The notes: generated by a model from the sequence alone, not told the origin. A DNA stretch of 64,000 bases from Chimonanthus salicifolius (GCA_013350335.1 CM023542.1:9864999-9928998), one strand, 5' to 3'; numbered from the stretch's first letter, positions 22,609 to 35,499 are shown. Translations and numbers: made by a program.

Positions 22609-23798
22609 ATACCGAAAGACATATAGCCAAGGCTTCTATTATCATATGTGAAATTTTAAATAAGAATCAAAGTACTTTCATTACTAATGAATATTTGTAA
22701 TGAAAGGAAATAAGGCAATTCCATCGTTTCATTCCTCCAAGCTTTTGAAATCGAGCTATCATTATTTCAGAGAATTCAACATGGCCACTAGTGAACTAAA
22801 TATCATACAGTACCCAAATTCCAGTCAAACAGTTTCCTTTTCAATTTGCTAAAAATATCAACGGATTTTCATGACATTCCCTAGAAATCAACTTAGCCAA
22901 ACAATCCCTTGCAAAAGTCCATTTCAAGTCCAAGACGCTACATGCAAATCGATGGCCCAGATCATTTTTACATCACCCGGTTTGATCTTATAAGAGGGAA
23001 AAACTAGCAAGCCTCAAGCCAAATAAGCGCACAAAAACTTCTCTAATTTTTTTTCAAGACCAACATATACAAACCTCTTAGAGCACATGACTAGTCTTTA
23101 AAACATGTGCGAACCTCCCTATTCTCAGACACATGATAACACTATGAGGAGCATTTTTAATCCCACGATTTTTCACGTCTCAACGGGTTTTTGAACATCA
23201 AATCAACCCTGGGATGTTAACATCTCTTAGTGTTTAAGATAGGAGATCAATTCAATAGAGCTTTGGAATAGGATTAAAGACATCCTTGAACCACTTCATT
23301 GAAACTTTTTTTACCTGCTTTAGTGGGATCCAAGGATATAATTATCTCACCATACCCAAGCACACCCAATACTCGTGCCATTCACTTAATTGTGACTGAA
23401 TGGTATCGAATCAACCTACTTAATTAATGATTTAAAAATTGAATTCAAGTCTGGATGTGTACAAACAATATCAGCAACTATGTCGAAATAAAAATTTGAA
23501 GCGGTACAAACGGGAGTTTATGATCTTATGATCTTTTATAAGATGGTGGAGATACAGCATAAATAAACTGTCCTGTCGTGATCCATTGACACCTCTACCG
23601 CGAAAATCTCTTACAAGACACCTTTACTTTTATGAGCAAGGATATAATTATCTAAACATACACAAAAGAATAGCCCGAAAAAAAAAAAGATAATTGAAAT
23701 AACAAATAAAAATATAATTTCTCAAACTTCAAGTTTAAGTGAACCCTTGCACATTCAATCCAATCAGACGACTTTCTAAAGTTTTTAAAGCCTTTACT
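22609..23798. other. Spacer between two hAT elements, with a degenerate SINE
   Basis: No gene. About 23042-23190 resembles the SINE at 47788-47989 (minus strand): a T-run, a CATGTGCGAACCTCC segment matching CATGTGCACACCTCC, then decayed sequence. The rest is unremarkable AT-rich DNA. Confidence 0.4.
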
Positions 23799-23819
23799 CA
23801 TTCTACCAGGGGTGAAAAT

Positions 23820-24350
23820 ATCGGTCGATACGAAATGTATTGACGGATATATATATCAGTTTTTCATGGTCGAGTAATATCGGCCGATACATATTGTATC
23901 GGTAGTGCGAAAAATTTCTCGACCGATAAAACGCCCATATCGGTCACCATATCGGCCGAGATATATTAAAATCGGTTTTTAATTTTTTTTTTTATTAAAA
24001 AAAAATAACGATATCGACGATATATCGGTCCGTTTATCGATTCACATATTTCCCGATATCGTGTTTATTGGTCTGGAAACAATGGTTTAAAAATAAAATC
24101 TAATTTCGGTTGAGGGACCCACATGATATTGGCGATATTATGTTGCAATATCGGCTGATATATCTCCCGTTTATGGGTACACAATATTGGCCGATATTGC
24201 AATTTCTCAGAATTGAAACAAAGTTTTTTAAAAAAATAAAAATAATAACATCGGTTGTGGGGCCCCCAAAATATCGGCGATATTATGAAGGAATACCTGA
24301 CGATATATCCTGGCCGATATATCGGTCAAAATATCGCCTGACTTTGGCAG
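23820..24350. repeat. Subterminal CGGCCG palindrome repeats of the hAT element
   Basis: ATATCGG, CGGCCGATA and variants (ATATCGGTC, TATTGGCCGATAT, ATATCGGCTGATAT) recur more than a dozen times in both directions. Many form the palindrome ATATCGGCCGATAT. Subterminal repeats are the usual secondary binding sites of hAT transposases, so these are probably transposase-binding sites. Confidence 0.7.
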
Positions 24351-24971
24351 GCTCAATCTTTTCCAACAACTGGTTTGATTCCTCCTGTTTCCCACGCCAA
24401 AAATTTTTAATATTTTTTTGAAAACTCAAAAATCCAACCCAGTCAAACCCCTCTATTATTACTAGACCTCGTACACTTCTTCATTAACAGACTCGATCTT
24501 TTCCAAACCCACTCATCCAAAGGGGTTTTTTTCTAAGTCCATCTCCGTTTCACATTCCTTCATCCCATTTCTTTAAAAAGAATGTATAATTGGCTGATTT
24601 TGGAAGATCCAATCCGTTCAAAGTGTATTTGATAGATAGATCTTCATTTACTGTAAGTTTTATTCCATTTTTCTTTTTAAGCCTTTTCATCTAAATGTTT
24701 TATGCTTTTAATGTATACTTTAATATTTAATGCATTTCTTGTAATATCTTGTTATTTAAGAAATATGGATTATTATTTAGTGTTAGTGATTGAGTGATTT
24801 ATTTATGCTTAAACATTTAGCATAGAAGTTATTATGACTGAATGTTATTTTTTTAATGCAGATTAATGTTTTTTTGCATTTTTTTATTTTCTAAAGTAAA
24901 ATGGCCCTTATATGTGCAAAACATTATAAGAAATAGTAATTATTAGGAAAAATTGCTGATTTTTTTCATGA

Positions 24972-25530
24972 ACCACCCCTCTGATACTAGAAAGAAGGTT
25001 CTGTGAAAAAATATAAATTTCATGCAATGTAATTATTATTTTAAATTTTTAAACAAAACCCTCGATTTCATGTGATAAATGGGCAAAAAATATGTAAATG
25101 TACCGAAAAAGTTTGTAATTGTTTTAGACCAACCCTCTCAGTGTATAGGGTTTGTGGACTGAAAAAAAATTCAGTTTCACATTAAATGAGGATATTTTTT
25201 CATTTTATCATCTAAACCCCCATTTTTCATGTGAAAAATGGCCAAAAAATATGTAAATATATCAAAAAAATATGAAATTTTTTTAAACCAACCCTCTCAG
25301 TGTATACGGTTTGTGGACCGAAAAAAACAAATCAGTTTCACATCAGGTGAGGCTATTTTTTAAATTTATCATTTAAACCCCCATTTTTCATGTGAAAAAT
25401 CGCCAAAAAAATGTAAACATATAAAAAAAATATGAAATTTTTTTAAACCAACCCTCTCTGTGTATAGGATTTGTGGACTCAAAAAAATTTCAGTTTCACA
25501 TCAGATGTGACTATTTTTTATAATTTTGTA
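24972..25530 (+). repeat. About 160-bp tandem repeats in the hAT leader
   Basis: ACCAACCCTCTC recurs at 25128, 25287 and 25447, with a weaker form near 24972. Each is followed by GTGTATAGGGTTTGTGGAC, a TTTCACAT(C/T)A segment, and CCCCCATTTTTCATGTGAAAAAT. The last copy ends just upstream of the transposase ATG at 25547. Confidence 0.75.
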
Positions 25531-25546
25531 CATTTCATAGACAGTA

Positions 25547-28500
25547 ATGGCACCACACAAAGAAGATCCAGCACGGTCGTTGTTGTACAAATTTTAAATT
25601 TATAACTCACAAGCGTACGAATCAAATTGGAATATAGAGATATGCAAGTGCGAGGTCGAACCCATAGGGACTTGATTTAGAATGAACCGGAAAACAAATT
25701 AAAAAGCCTAATATTTTAACCTTAACCTAGTTAACACTTTAAAATATTAAAATTAAAATAAACCAACTAAAATAGAGATTGAATCAAGTGAGAGAAATTA
25801 CTAAGGTATCGGATTCTACTACCATTAAATCCATAATATTTTAATTATTTATTTATTAATTCCCAGTTTTAAAGATTTAAACATTTAAGCATATTATGTG
25901 GTGTTCAAAATTCATATTTTCCTTCGCTTTTAAAGATGTAATTTCTAAGCATTCAATGTATCCTATTTTAATTTAAAAGACAATGGATCAAAGGGATAAA
26001 TCTAAGCATCCAATATATTTAAATTAAAATAAAAGAAAACAATGAATCAAAGGGTTTACTTTTATTCAATTAAAAACCAAGCATTAATTAATTAGATATT
26101 AATATTAATAACCAAAAATACATGGCATTAATGGTAAAAATAATTAACAGCTATTAATTTGATGAAGTCAAAATCATAAATAATCAAACACACATAAGTG
26201 GAATTAAATAAATAAATAAAAGAAAATTATTTCATTAATGGGGTTTCATCCTCAATCTCAATACAAGAAATTAGCCAGACATTATGAAATTAAGAACAAA
26301 AAGAGATAAGAAAAATAAAACCCGAACCATGTCGGAGATCCCGATCCAGTGCCACGATTTCCCTGCTTCAGCCGAGCCTCTCCACTGTCTGTTTCTGCTC
26401 TCCAATTTACTCTGTTGTTTGTGACTGTGGATTCTTTTAATGGACAGCAAATGGGCTTGGACTTATGAGTTTTGAAGGCCCAAAGCTATTGAGGCTGGAC
26501 TCCAATGAGAGGTTTGAAGGGCTCTTTTGCATTAAGCACATTTTCTTTCAATTCTCTTCCATTTTAATTTATTTTCTTTAAAATCTCCATTTTTCCTGCA
26601 AAATTAAAAAATCCTATTAATTATATAATATATACAAAATTCAAGAGCTAACTAATCTAAATATCAAGGGTAAAACAATCATTTTCTTGTGCTCATCAGT
26701 CGTTCGGTGAACAACATAGTAATAATAGAGTTGAATGCAACTTCCGTCAAAAAATGTTATCAGGAGTAATTACCCGTTTGAAAGAACATATAGCCGGGAA
26801 AACGGAGACTGTAACAAGTTGCAAACACGCACCAACACAAGCGTAACTTACTTGTCGGCAATTACTGATGTTAATACCTAAAAAGAAAATAAGGACTGAA
26901 GCAGAAGACCATGCTATAGGTCACATAATGGTCGATTGCTTAGAAAGTGAAAGGGCATAGTGGTTCAGGTTAATTTCTTTAAATTTATTGTTCAATCTAA
27001 AATAGCAATTTATTCTTCTCTACACAGGGACTGCAAGTGGATCATCTAGACAAAAATCTGGAATTATAGTCCGATGGGGTTCGATTAAAAATGCATTCAA
27101 AGGAGGACAACGAGATACAGTTGAGCGCTACAGACATGATTTTGGAGACAATTGGTGCTGGTGATCCAATATGGGACAGACCAACTTCTTTGAAACAAGG
27201 AAAAATAAATCAACAAGACAGACAGTCAGCAAAACAATTCCTTGGGACGGCAGCGACTAAGTATTTCTCCGATAACCACCGGCCACCGAGAAAAATTGAG
27301 AATCCATATTTTAAAGCCGTGTGTTATGCATCCGCAGTTGCTGGACCTTCGATCACATTCCCAACGCCATATGAAATTTCTTCAACATTCATCCCACGTA
27401 AAATACAGCGGATCCAAGACTGAGTAAATAATTTTAAGTCTTCCTGGGAGGATAAGGGAAGTAACCATTATGTCGGAATGGTTGGAAGAGTGACGATAAC
27501 CAAAGTATCGTTAACTTCCTAATTTATAATTAATGTGGCACAGTGTTTCATAAATCGTACGACACATCGGAAAGAACAAATGCTGGAGATTTTCTTTGTA
27601 GATTGTCTGTGAAGAAGTTGGACCTGAGAATGTTGTCCAAATTGTAACGGATAATTGACCGGGCTATAAGTCGGAGAGGGAAGAAGGTCGGGAACACATA
27701 CCCGTGGATCTGATGGACCCCTTGTGCGGCCCACTACATAGAATTGATCATCAAAGATTTTGCTAATGTGAGGGAATTTGGAAACCTAGTTGATTGGTGT
27801 AAAGACGTCACCACATTTATATACAATCATAGTTAAAATCTTAGAGATAATGAGGAAGTACACGAAGCGTCGTGAACTACTGTGACATGCGGTAACACGT
27901 TTTGCCACAGTATTCCTTACTATGCAGAGCTTCTTAAAAGGTAAGACAGAATTGATGAAAATTGTGTGAAGTAGGTTTTTTACGAATTAGTTCGACATGA
28001 GCAACGAGTAACACGTAAGAATTACCAAAACATTACACACATATTTGTATCTAAAGTGTTCTGGGACAGTATCGTATCTTCCATCAACATCTCCTGCTCC
28101 CATAGTCACAGCACTCCGATTTGTAGACGGAGACAAGAAGTCGACGTTCCCCTATGTCTTTGAATGCATCATAAAGGTTAAAACTAAAATTGCAAAAGTT
28201 AATCTTCCGGATCAATTCATGCAAATCATCAACGACAGAATTAATCAGTTCTTCATCTCGAACACACAGTTCATTGCAGGTTAGTTTTTCATTTGCTATT
28301 GTGTTTATATCTTATTATTGTGCATATCCTATATTTATGTTAATCACATTGTATTTCACTTGGCAACATATTATTTGAATTCATTTTAAAAAAACCTAAT
28401 GATTTGGATTTAGGGCTATCGAACGACTCAATTCATAACTACGTAAAATGGACGTTGGAGATTATGGATGTCATGCATCCTGGTGAACGGGCGGCATGTT

Positions 28501-29400
28501 TCAGAGATGTATTACTTTCGTTCATTATGATATTTCATTTTTGATGATTTGAATTTTTTATTATCCGGTAATACTAATTGTGTTTCTTTTTTTTTTTTTT
28601 AAGTTACACAATTACAAGAACCACTTGCAGATGAAGCTGCCAACGTTAGGTTGAAAGAGACGGCGACGATAAGTACTACACAGTGGTGGACATAATTTGG
28701 AAATAGGTCACATTTATTAAGAAAGTACACCATTAAGAACGTAAATAGTTGACATTTAAATATGTACACAGTAAACCTCGAAACAGGTTGTCGTCACAAA
28801 GAATGAATGATTTAGTGTACGTACACTACAATCAACAATTGAGAGCAAGGAATTTAAGGAGGTATCCCGAGCAGACAAATGCAGAAGATTTTTCCTCCCT
28901 ATCGACCTCGAGTCTCTATTCACTTATAATGATCCATAGAGTGAATGGATCGAAGAGGAAGAACAACATGTACTTCATTATCTAGATATATCATTTTTAG
29001 GCCAAGGTGCAAAGTTGAGAAAACTACAGGATTTAGAGGAAGAGGCAGAAAATGATGGTCGCCACCATTCAATCAGTGTCCCGCCCTTCAAATGCGGATA
29101 TGGAACATCAAACAAGTACAATGATGGCACCATGTCGTCATTCTGTTAATGAACGGCCCACTGAGACAGCCGGAGAATCTAGCCCTTCATAGAAGAGGTT
29201 AATCAAAGGAAAAGAATATATCGTTCTGAGCAGCCAACCTAGCAGGCGTGATTATGAGTCGACTAGATTTGATTCATCTACAAATGACGGTAATGGGTCA
29301 GATGATGGGTACAATTTTGGTCATCAAAATATTGTTGTGGATATTGAACCTGAAAATCCACAAGAGTATTATCGCAACATGAGTCAAGTTCATCACTGAC
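25547..29400 (+). pseudogene. hAT transposase (BED finger, DUF659, dimerisation domain), decayed and split
   Basis: From ATG 25547 the N-terminus MAPHKEDPARS is cut by a solo LTR and resumes after 26703 into a BED-type zinc finger (VECNFRQKMLSGVITRLKEH then a C). The second zinc cysteine has become R. DUF659 follows at about 27290-27800: NPYFKAVCYASAVAGP, then EVGPENVVQIVTDN and WTPCAAHYIELIIKD with stops between. A downstream catalytic-domain part at about 28080-28280 reads PAPIVTALRFVDGD, and the C-terminal dimerisation region at about 28770-28870 reads NRLSSQRMNDLVYVHYN. The product would cut and paste CAGGG-ended elements in the nucleus. Stops and frameshifts occur in every section; an intron may also be present near 28290-28590. 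Family assignment is secure, function is lost. Confidence 0.85.
25581..26698 (-). mobile_element. Solo LTR (family B), TSD GTCGT, inside the transposase
   Basis: 1,118 bp starting TGTTGTACAAA and ending GTGCTCATCA, with perfect duplications GTCGT at 25576-25580 and 26699-26703. On the minus strand it begins TGATGAGCAC and carries TTTTACCCTTGATATTTAG, matching the start of the LTR at 3132. It is therefore a solo LTR of the same retroelement family as the element at the left end of the window. Its insertion postdates the hAT element. Confidence 0.9.
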
Positions 29401-30293
29401 AGGAGGATAGACAACATACACCTTCCTCATGGCTGACCAAAAATGCCCGGTCAGAGTGAAAGATATGTATCGTTTAGATATATAACCACAAGATATTTGG
29501 GTCAATCGAAATATAAGCACTTGGACACAGTCTCATTGTCAAATAATATGCAATCCATGTTCATTTCAGATCACCCGTCGCAACCCTCATTCGATAGTTG
29601 CCAGTATCACTATCCACGTGGCCGGTCATCCATACGAAAAGCTTGATCTATAGTGATATTACATTTCTTTTTAAAAACTTGGTCAAACTTTGATGCATTT
29701 GGTGAAACTCAAGAGATACCAACCATTTATTATTAGATTTAATATATTACATTTCAATCTATAAAAATTTCTATCTCTAAGATTAAGAATTTAAAAAGTT
29801 AGATAGATTCAAATATATCAAATATTATCTTAATATCCATTTACTCGAATCATGTTTCAATTTTCAAAATGTGTGAAAAAAAGAGAAGAAATCTTAGGAA
29901 ATGAATAGATTACAGCCTTTTATTTTTCTTTCTCATTTTATTTTTTGAAATTCATGGGAAAAATTAGTTTTATCAATGACCACATTTAAATTAAGGTGGC
30001 TTATAAAATTAGGAATAAAATTTAAAAAATCATAATACTAATCACTAAATTTATAAAAAAAAAAATTCCTCATTTTTCATATTTTTTATAATTTCTCTTC
30101 ATTTTATTGGTAATTTTAATACTAATAGTATTCGAAACTTAAATAAATAAATTAAATATGTAAATGAGAGATATTTCATGAAAACTTACATATTCCAGAA
30201 GCACCAAATTTTCTGAAATTACCATAAAATTTTCAGACCAAAATACAAATATAGGAGGAGAATAATATTGGACGGGACACCCCTGCATTCTAC

Positions 30294-31713
30294 AAAGAGT
30301 CTTGTTAAAATTTTTTTTAAGATCTTCTGTAGCCAAATATCATCTAATCCAAATTGTGTCAATCCTCATTTGAAGCGACGTCCCAGTATTAGAACCTAAA
30401 AACGACAAGATAAAGACAATCCCATAAGTAGAAGAAACCCTGAACTCCTCACAGATATTAAAACTAATAATTCGGAATATAAAGAACATGAACGTTAAAT
30501 TTCGATTACTATTCAACCAAATTCATAGGGTCCTATATTTAAAATAAGAAGATTATTTTCAAATAGACTTATTTGCAAAAAAAAAAATAGACTTTGATCA
30601 ACCATTCAGGGTTGTCGACGGGGACAAGAGGTTGGGGCCAAACTTTAAATAATAGACACACTTGCAAAATCACTACTCTGCTTTGACCAATTTGTGTTGG
30701 TTGGATGAAATTAACTTTTATGACAATTTAATTATTTAATTTTTTTCTCAACTTTTTAATTGTCGTTTACCACTATTGTTGATAAAATCATTACCCATGT
30801 TTTTTTGAAGTTTTTTTCAATTTTAACAAAAAAATACATTTTTATAATGCAGTATCAAATTAAATCTTATGATTCAATCAGTATTTCTTTGTAATGCTAA
30901 GATCAAATTTACTCTTGATTCACTCTTATTTCTTTATAATGCTAGATCAACTATTTCATAAAATGACTCAATTACTTATTTAATTAATTAATTATTGACT
31001 TTAAAATCTACTAAAAAATAACTACGTTTCAATTATTGACTTTAAAATCTTCAGGAATCATAGTTATTTTCAAAACAAGCTTAAAAAGATTCAATATGAA
31101 ACATTTGTTAAATACTCATGTTCGTGCATTGGAGCTATCCTTTTGGTCGTGAGCGATACACATCCCATTCAGATGAAACCTAGTGAAATGACACAACTAA
31201 GAAATGATTGTTTTTACCGGGAAACGTTCTTTCAAAATGTAATACCAAAAGAGCCACTGGTAATAACGATCTACGTAAAAGAGATGCATAACCCTTTTAA
31301 TTTAACTGTCATACTGACTAACTAAAATGTGATGTTTACATAATATGCAAAATATGTATTTAATTAATAGAGTTAAAGTTATTAAAAATAAAGATATTAA
31401 AATAATGATTATTGAAATTATATTTTTAGAGAAGACAAAACATAAAATGAAAAAACTTATGATAGTTCTCCGACAATCCAACATTATTTTAAGCAAATGG
31501 GCGACCGAATGATCACAAAGAAAAAGACAGAAATACAAATTCAACATCATTTTTTTAAAAGTAAAAAAATAGAAATAACTTAAAAAAATTAAAAAAAAAA
31601 AGAGGCTATTCTCTAGAATAAAAGATTCAAAGAAAGCAAAAGAAAACAAAATCCAAGTCCATAAAAAACTAAAATAAGAAATAATTACATATAGCAGACT
31701 GCCGTTGATCAGA
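30294..31713. other. AT-rich intergenic sequence
   Basis: Nothing recognised. Hydrophobic ORFs on the minus strand around 31300-31950 come from poly-A/T-rich sequence and overlap a tandem duplication. Confidence 0.5.
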
Positions 31714-32119
31714 TAATTGTAGTCTGAATTTCGAGTCGACATATATTTTCCGAGAGAAAAATTCATCACACCAACAGCATAAAGACCAATTAAACAATAA
31801 AAAAATTGCCTGAGAAAAGAAAAAGGGGGCTAAATTAAAAAAATAGAGAAAAAAAAAAAGATGAAAAGGGCTCAAAAGGATCCCATTGGCTTGTATAATG
31901 ACAGGGGAACTGTATGTTCCATAATTGTAGTCTGAATTTCGAGTCCACATATTTTCCGAGAGAAAAATTCATCACACCAACAGCATAAAGACCAATCAAA
32001 CAATAAAAAAATAGCCTGAGAAAAGAAAAAAGGGCTAAATTAAAAAATAGAGAAAAAAAAAAAAAGATGAAATGGGCTCAGAAGGATCCACTGGTTTGTA
32101 TAATCACAAGGGAACTGTT
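31714..32119 (+). repeat. Tandem duplication, about 200-bp unit
   Basis: The unit begins ATAATTGTAGTCTGAATTTCG (first 20 bases compared) and contains AAAAATTCATCACACCAACA and GGGAACTGT near its end. Copies run about 31714-31911 and 31920-32119 at about 90% identity. Two A-rich tracts inside differ in length. Confidence 0.8.
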
Positions 32120-33342
32120 CCCTCATAAAATAGGTAGATTCGATCTTCACAGCCGTCCAAAAAATCCAATCAATTTAACTACCTATCAACCCATCCATCC
32201 AAAACGAGGAAGAAAATCTAAAGAAAACCGACGGGCAAAGATGGAGAACATCACTAGAAACCCAAAAACAGATAGGCTCCATCACCTGTCATTTCTCTGG
32301 GGAGAGAAGTGGATGCTGCCGATTCTGTGTAGAGGAAGGCAAAACCTGGCAAGAAAGAGGAGGGCTAGAGGGTTTGCAGTTGAGGAAGGAGAAGGAGACG
32401 GGAGAGGTTTGGCCATCATAGGGTTTTTTAATCTGCAGAGGGATCAGCTGTGCAATATGGGCCTGCCGTGTAAAGTAAAGAGGGTTGAGTTCGGCCAGAG
32501 CCAAAAGTCAAAGAAGAGAGGTCAGACGGGAAATTGGTGGAAGTGAGTGGAAGTGCAAGGACTCAAGTCCAACCTCGTAGACTTTCATTGGAATAGATAA
32601 TTTCTCATTAAAGAATATATATAGATTCTCGCCTTTTAGAGATTAAAGATTCAAATTTAAAATAATTCCTATTATCAAAGAAAACAAAGATTCAAATTTA
32701 AAATAATCAAACCTATCCTAATCCCAACAAGTCCTATTATCAAAGAAAACTAAGGATTCTTCTTCCTTTCTTTTTTTGAAAAATATCATGGCTTCGATTC
32801 TGGACCACCAAATATCATCACAAGGAAAAAAAGTGCAGTTATTACACCCCAGGTATTCTTTTCCAAATTCTAATCAAAATTGAACATGGAACATATTCAG
32901 CAGAATAGGGGCAGTTTTATGGTAGGTTCTAATATTAACCATAGAAATAGGCAGCTTCCATCTAATCAACCTAAGATCTTGAAATCCAAGGTCAAGAGAT
33001 ATGAATTTCACTAGGGTATGAAGTAGTGAACCATCACACAAAACACTATATTCTCAAATGCACCAGGAAGGCCATTCAAATGCTAGCAAACTAATCAAAC
33101 TCATTCAAACCCTGATAACCAAATCTGAAAATAAAAATTTCCTCAAAAATATCCAAACATTGGGAAAGACTTTAAGTTGCAATGCAAAAACTCATAACTG
33201 AATCAGCAAAACACTAAAGAGGTGCAAGACTTCCACTTAGTTCTCCCACCCTCAAACTAAGAGTTAAAGATAAAGAAGCCTCACTAACTAATGTGCCTGG
33301 TGGACAAGGTGAGAGATGTTCGCACTCGTGTCCTACAGGAAG
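32120..33342. other. Unrecognised region downstream of eL41
   Basis: A plus-strand frame of 159 codons (32067-32546) is basic and low in complexity and matches no family I know; the reverse strand is equally open. The last part (about 33100-33342) should contain the 3' UTR and poly(A) signal of the minus-strand eL41 gene. Confidence 0.35.
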
Positions 33343-35354
33343 CTACTTGGATCTCTGCCTCATCTTTCGGCGCTTCCTCTTGAGCCGCCTCATGCGTTTC
33401 TTCTTCCACTGCAAATATCAAATAATTTAACTTAATTATAGATAAACGAAACTAAATGGATCCAGCAGAGGAATAGCAACAACCACAAACACAATATTCA
33501 ATAACCACCACAAGCAACCGATGCATGGCAGATTATGAATCCCAGGGGACATTCCAGCCAAAATCCAGCCCACAACTAGGAAGCAAATAAAAGTTGCCAC
33601 ACAAAAAAAGACAATCCGGACATATGTAATCAGCCTATGATTGCATTTATAAAACAATAAAAGCCTCAGATAGTCAGAGGTGTCTAGCATAAGAGTGAAC
33701 CTCTTCAGACGGTAATTCCAACTTTAAACAATGACATATCATCATAGGCTTACTTAAATTATAAGTTCAAAAATCAATTAAATCACAGTTTAAAAGACAA
33801 AAACAAGACGAAACAAAAAAGATACAAAAATGTAATCGCATTAATCGGCTCTGAGGAAAAACTAACATCAATCCACAGATTCCTATCAGATGCAGATAAT
33901 TTTTTTACGCCCAATCATAGCATTACCAGTCAATGCATTTCTCTTTGCTACTGGCAACGTGGCATCAGGCGAAAGTATGATAAAAATTAATTATTAAAAT
34001 AACAAGATTAACATCCTCAGAGACCCGTTTAAAATCACACACACAGCATAGCAACCAAAGAATCACTCTTTCCTCTATTCAATGATAGATGGAGAGAGAA
34101 ATATGGTCTGCTAATGCTGCTGTTTAAAGTGTCATACGGCACTTCCTATCAATGGGATTTCTTCCTCATGGGATCCGATTCTCTTTCATAAAACATAGAC
34201 CCTTGTATACTGTCAGAATCAACTGCACAGAGGGCAGTCCTGAAGCAACAAAATTATGTAAATTAATTCAAAACAACATTAAGCATTTCATGGACACTTG
34301 ATATGCAGTGAGATGTGGACCCGCCCATAATGAAAACAAAGTAAATCATCTCACTGAAAATCAGGCCAAAAAACCATTGTAATCATCTAATATATATATA
34401 TATATATATATGGTAGATAATAAGACCAAATAGTCATCAATGACATTTAACCACAAATTTTTTAAAATAGATACTCTACAAACCTTCAAAATGGTTAAAT
34501 CCACTAGCCCACCACATGCCACGTGTCAATAAAATATTTTATTTTATTTTAAGAAAATGAGCTAATTAGGTTAGTATAGCATTACCCAGCTAAAACTAAA
34601 TAAATAGATACCCACCGATATCTAAACAGAATAATCTGGTATGAAAAGAAGAAGAACCAAAATGCTCACTAATTTCGTTGCAGGAAAAAGGCATAAATCT
34701 AAACTGAAATCCAAAAGAAGGAAGCACCTAACGCAATCAAACAAAGACAAGAACCGGGATTCCGTTAGCAGTAGCCACCAGTCCTTAACGTAGCATTCTT
34801 GTAGCTTCCATATGGGATCATTATAGATGCACCAACAGCATAAATGGAAAGAAAATTCTAGATCTAATCAAAATGCCAAATCTTATTTCAAACTAGAGTT
34901 ATCATCTATCAACAACGTGAAACACTTCTTCTGAGATAAAAATTCAAACTAACAATCCAATTTATAGCTTACTAAAAGAGACGAGTAGAAACTCTAGTTA
35001 GAAACATACTTTGGTATCTTGAATAGATCTAAAAGGAGGCAGCTTTCCTTATGTAAAGCAGCGGATCCTACTAATATGCTACCAGAAACATTCTGAACAG
35101 ATGCTACACCGGGATCCTGACTCATAAAGAGCATATTTGCAGAGCAAACATTGCGAGACTTTACAAAAGGGGAAAAAAACTATAGGTAAGAAACATAATG
35201 TTGGAAAAAAATCGATAGATCTAAACTGTTCCCAAGGAGAAAAGCAATTGATAAACATATATTCATAGCATTGAATGAAATCAAGATTAATCCATTAGGA
35301 CGAAGGAGATGAAGAAGAGAAAACAGATGAGCAAAACAAGACCTTAGCTCTCAT
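33343..35354 (-). CDS. RPL41: Cytosolic 60S ribosomal protein eL41 (RPL41), two coding exons
   Basis: Exon 1 (35343-35354) encodes MRAK and is followed by GT; exon 2 (33343-33408, after an AG at 33409-33410) encodes WKKKRMRRLK, RKRRKMRQRSK and TAG. The joined product is 25 residues and reads as the essentially invariant eukaryotic eL41, the smallest, almost wholly basic ribosomal protein, a single helix at the interface of the two subunits. The only coding intron is 1,934 bp (33409-35342) and holds a (TA)n run. The upstream sequence has a TATA box and two telo boxes, the usual control elements of plant ribosomal protein genes. The sequence is intact with consensus GT-AG sites. Other ORFs in the intron are not genes. 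Confidence 0.95.
34389..34411. repeat. (TA)n microsatellite in the eL41 intron
   Basis: An uninterrupted run of alternating TA within the intron. Confidence 0.9.
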
Positions 35355-35445
35355 CTTCTTCTTCTTCTCCTCCTCTCGCTACAGCCGTCGCCGATTTCCT
35401 TTTCCTCTACAAGACTTGTGAGTTGAGGCAGCGATGGTCTGTCGG

Positions 35446-35453
35446 TATTTATA
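35446..35453 (-). promoter_or_regulatory. TATA box of eL41
   Basis: TATAAATA on the minus strand about 92 bp upstream of the ATG. This predicts a 5' UTR of about 60-65 bases. Confidence 0.7.
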
Positions 35454-35456
35454 GAA

Positions 35457-35496
35457 TTAGGGTTTTAGCAAAAGGGCGTTGGACATGAAACCCTAA
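35457..35496 (-). promoter_or_regulatory. Two telo boxes (AAACCCTAA) of eL41
   Basis: AAACCCTAA occurs on the minus strand at 35457-35465, directly upstream of the TATA box, and on the plus strand at 35488-35496. Telo boxes near the start of transcription are typical of plant ribosomal-protein and other translation genes. Confidence 0.75.
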
Positions 35497-35499
35497 TTC

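Larger units (their letters stand above)
23807..30285 (+). mobile_element. hAT transposon with decayed transposase, TSD CATTCTAC
   Basis: Starts CAGGGGTG at 23807 and ends CACCCCTG at 30285, a perfect 8-bp terminal inverted repeat of the hAT CAGGG type. Perfect 8-bp duplications CATTCTAC lie at 23799-23806 and 30286-30293. Inside, in order, are a CGGCCG palindrome-rich subterminal region, a leader with about 160-bp tandem repeats, a transposase relic (25547 to about 29400) and an AT-rich 3' end. Length is 6,479 bp, or about 5.36 kb without the 1.1 kb solo LTR and its duplicated target. The transposase is broken, so the copy cannot move by itself. It is the natural parent type for the short element at 17810-22600. 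Confidence 0.9.

Noticed and set aside
31302..31950. Hydrophobic minus-strand ORFs of 155 and 93 codons
   Set aside because: They are produced by A/T-rich, tandemly duplicated DNA and have no domain pattern.
32067..32546. 159-codon basic ORF
   Set aside because: No recognisable family, both strands open, and its start overlaps the tandem duplication; kept only as an unrecognised region.
33436..33690. 84-codon ORF with membrane-like segments
   Set aside because: It lies inside the eL41 intron with no support as a separate gene.
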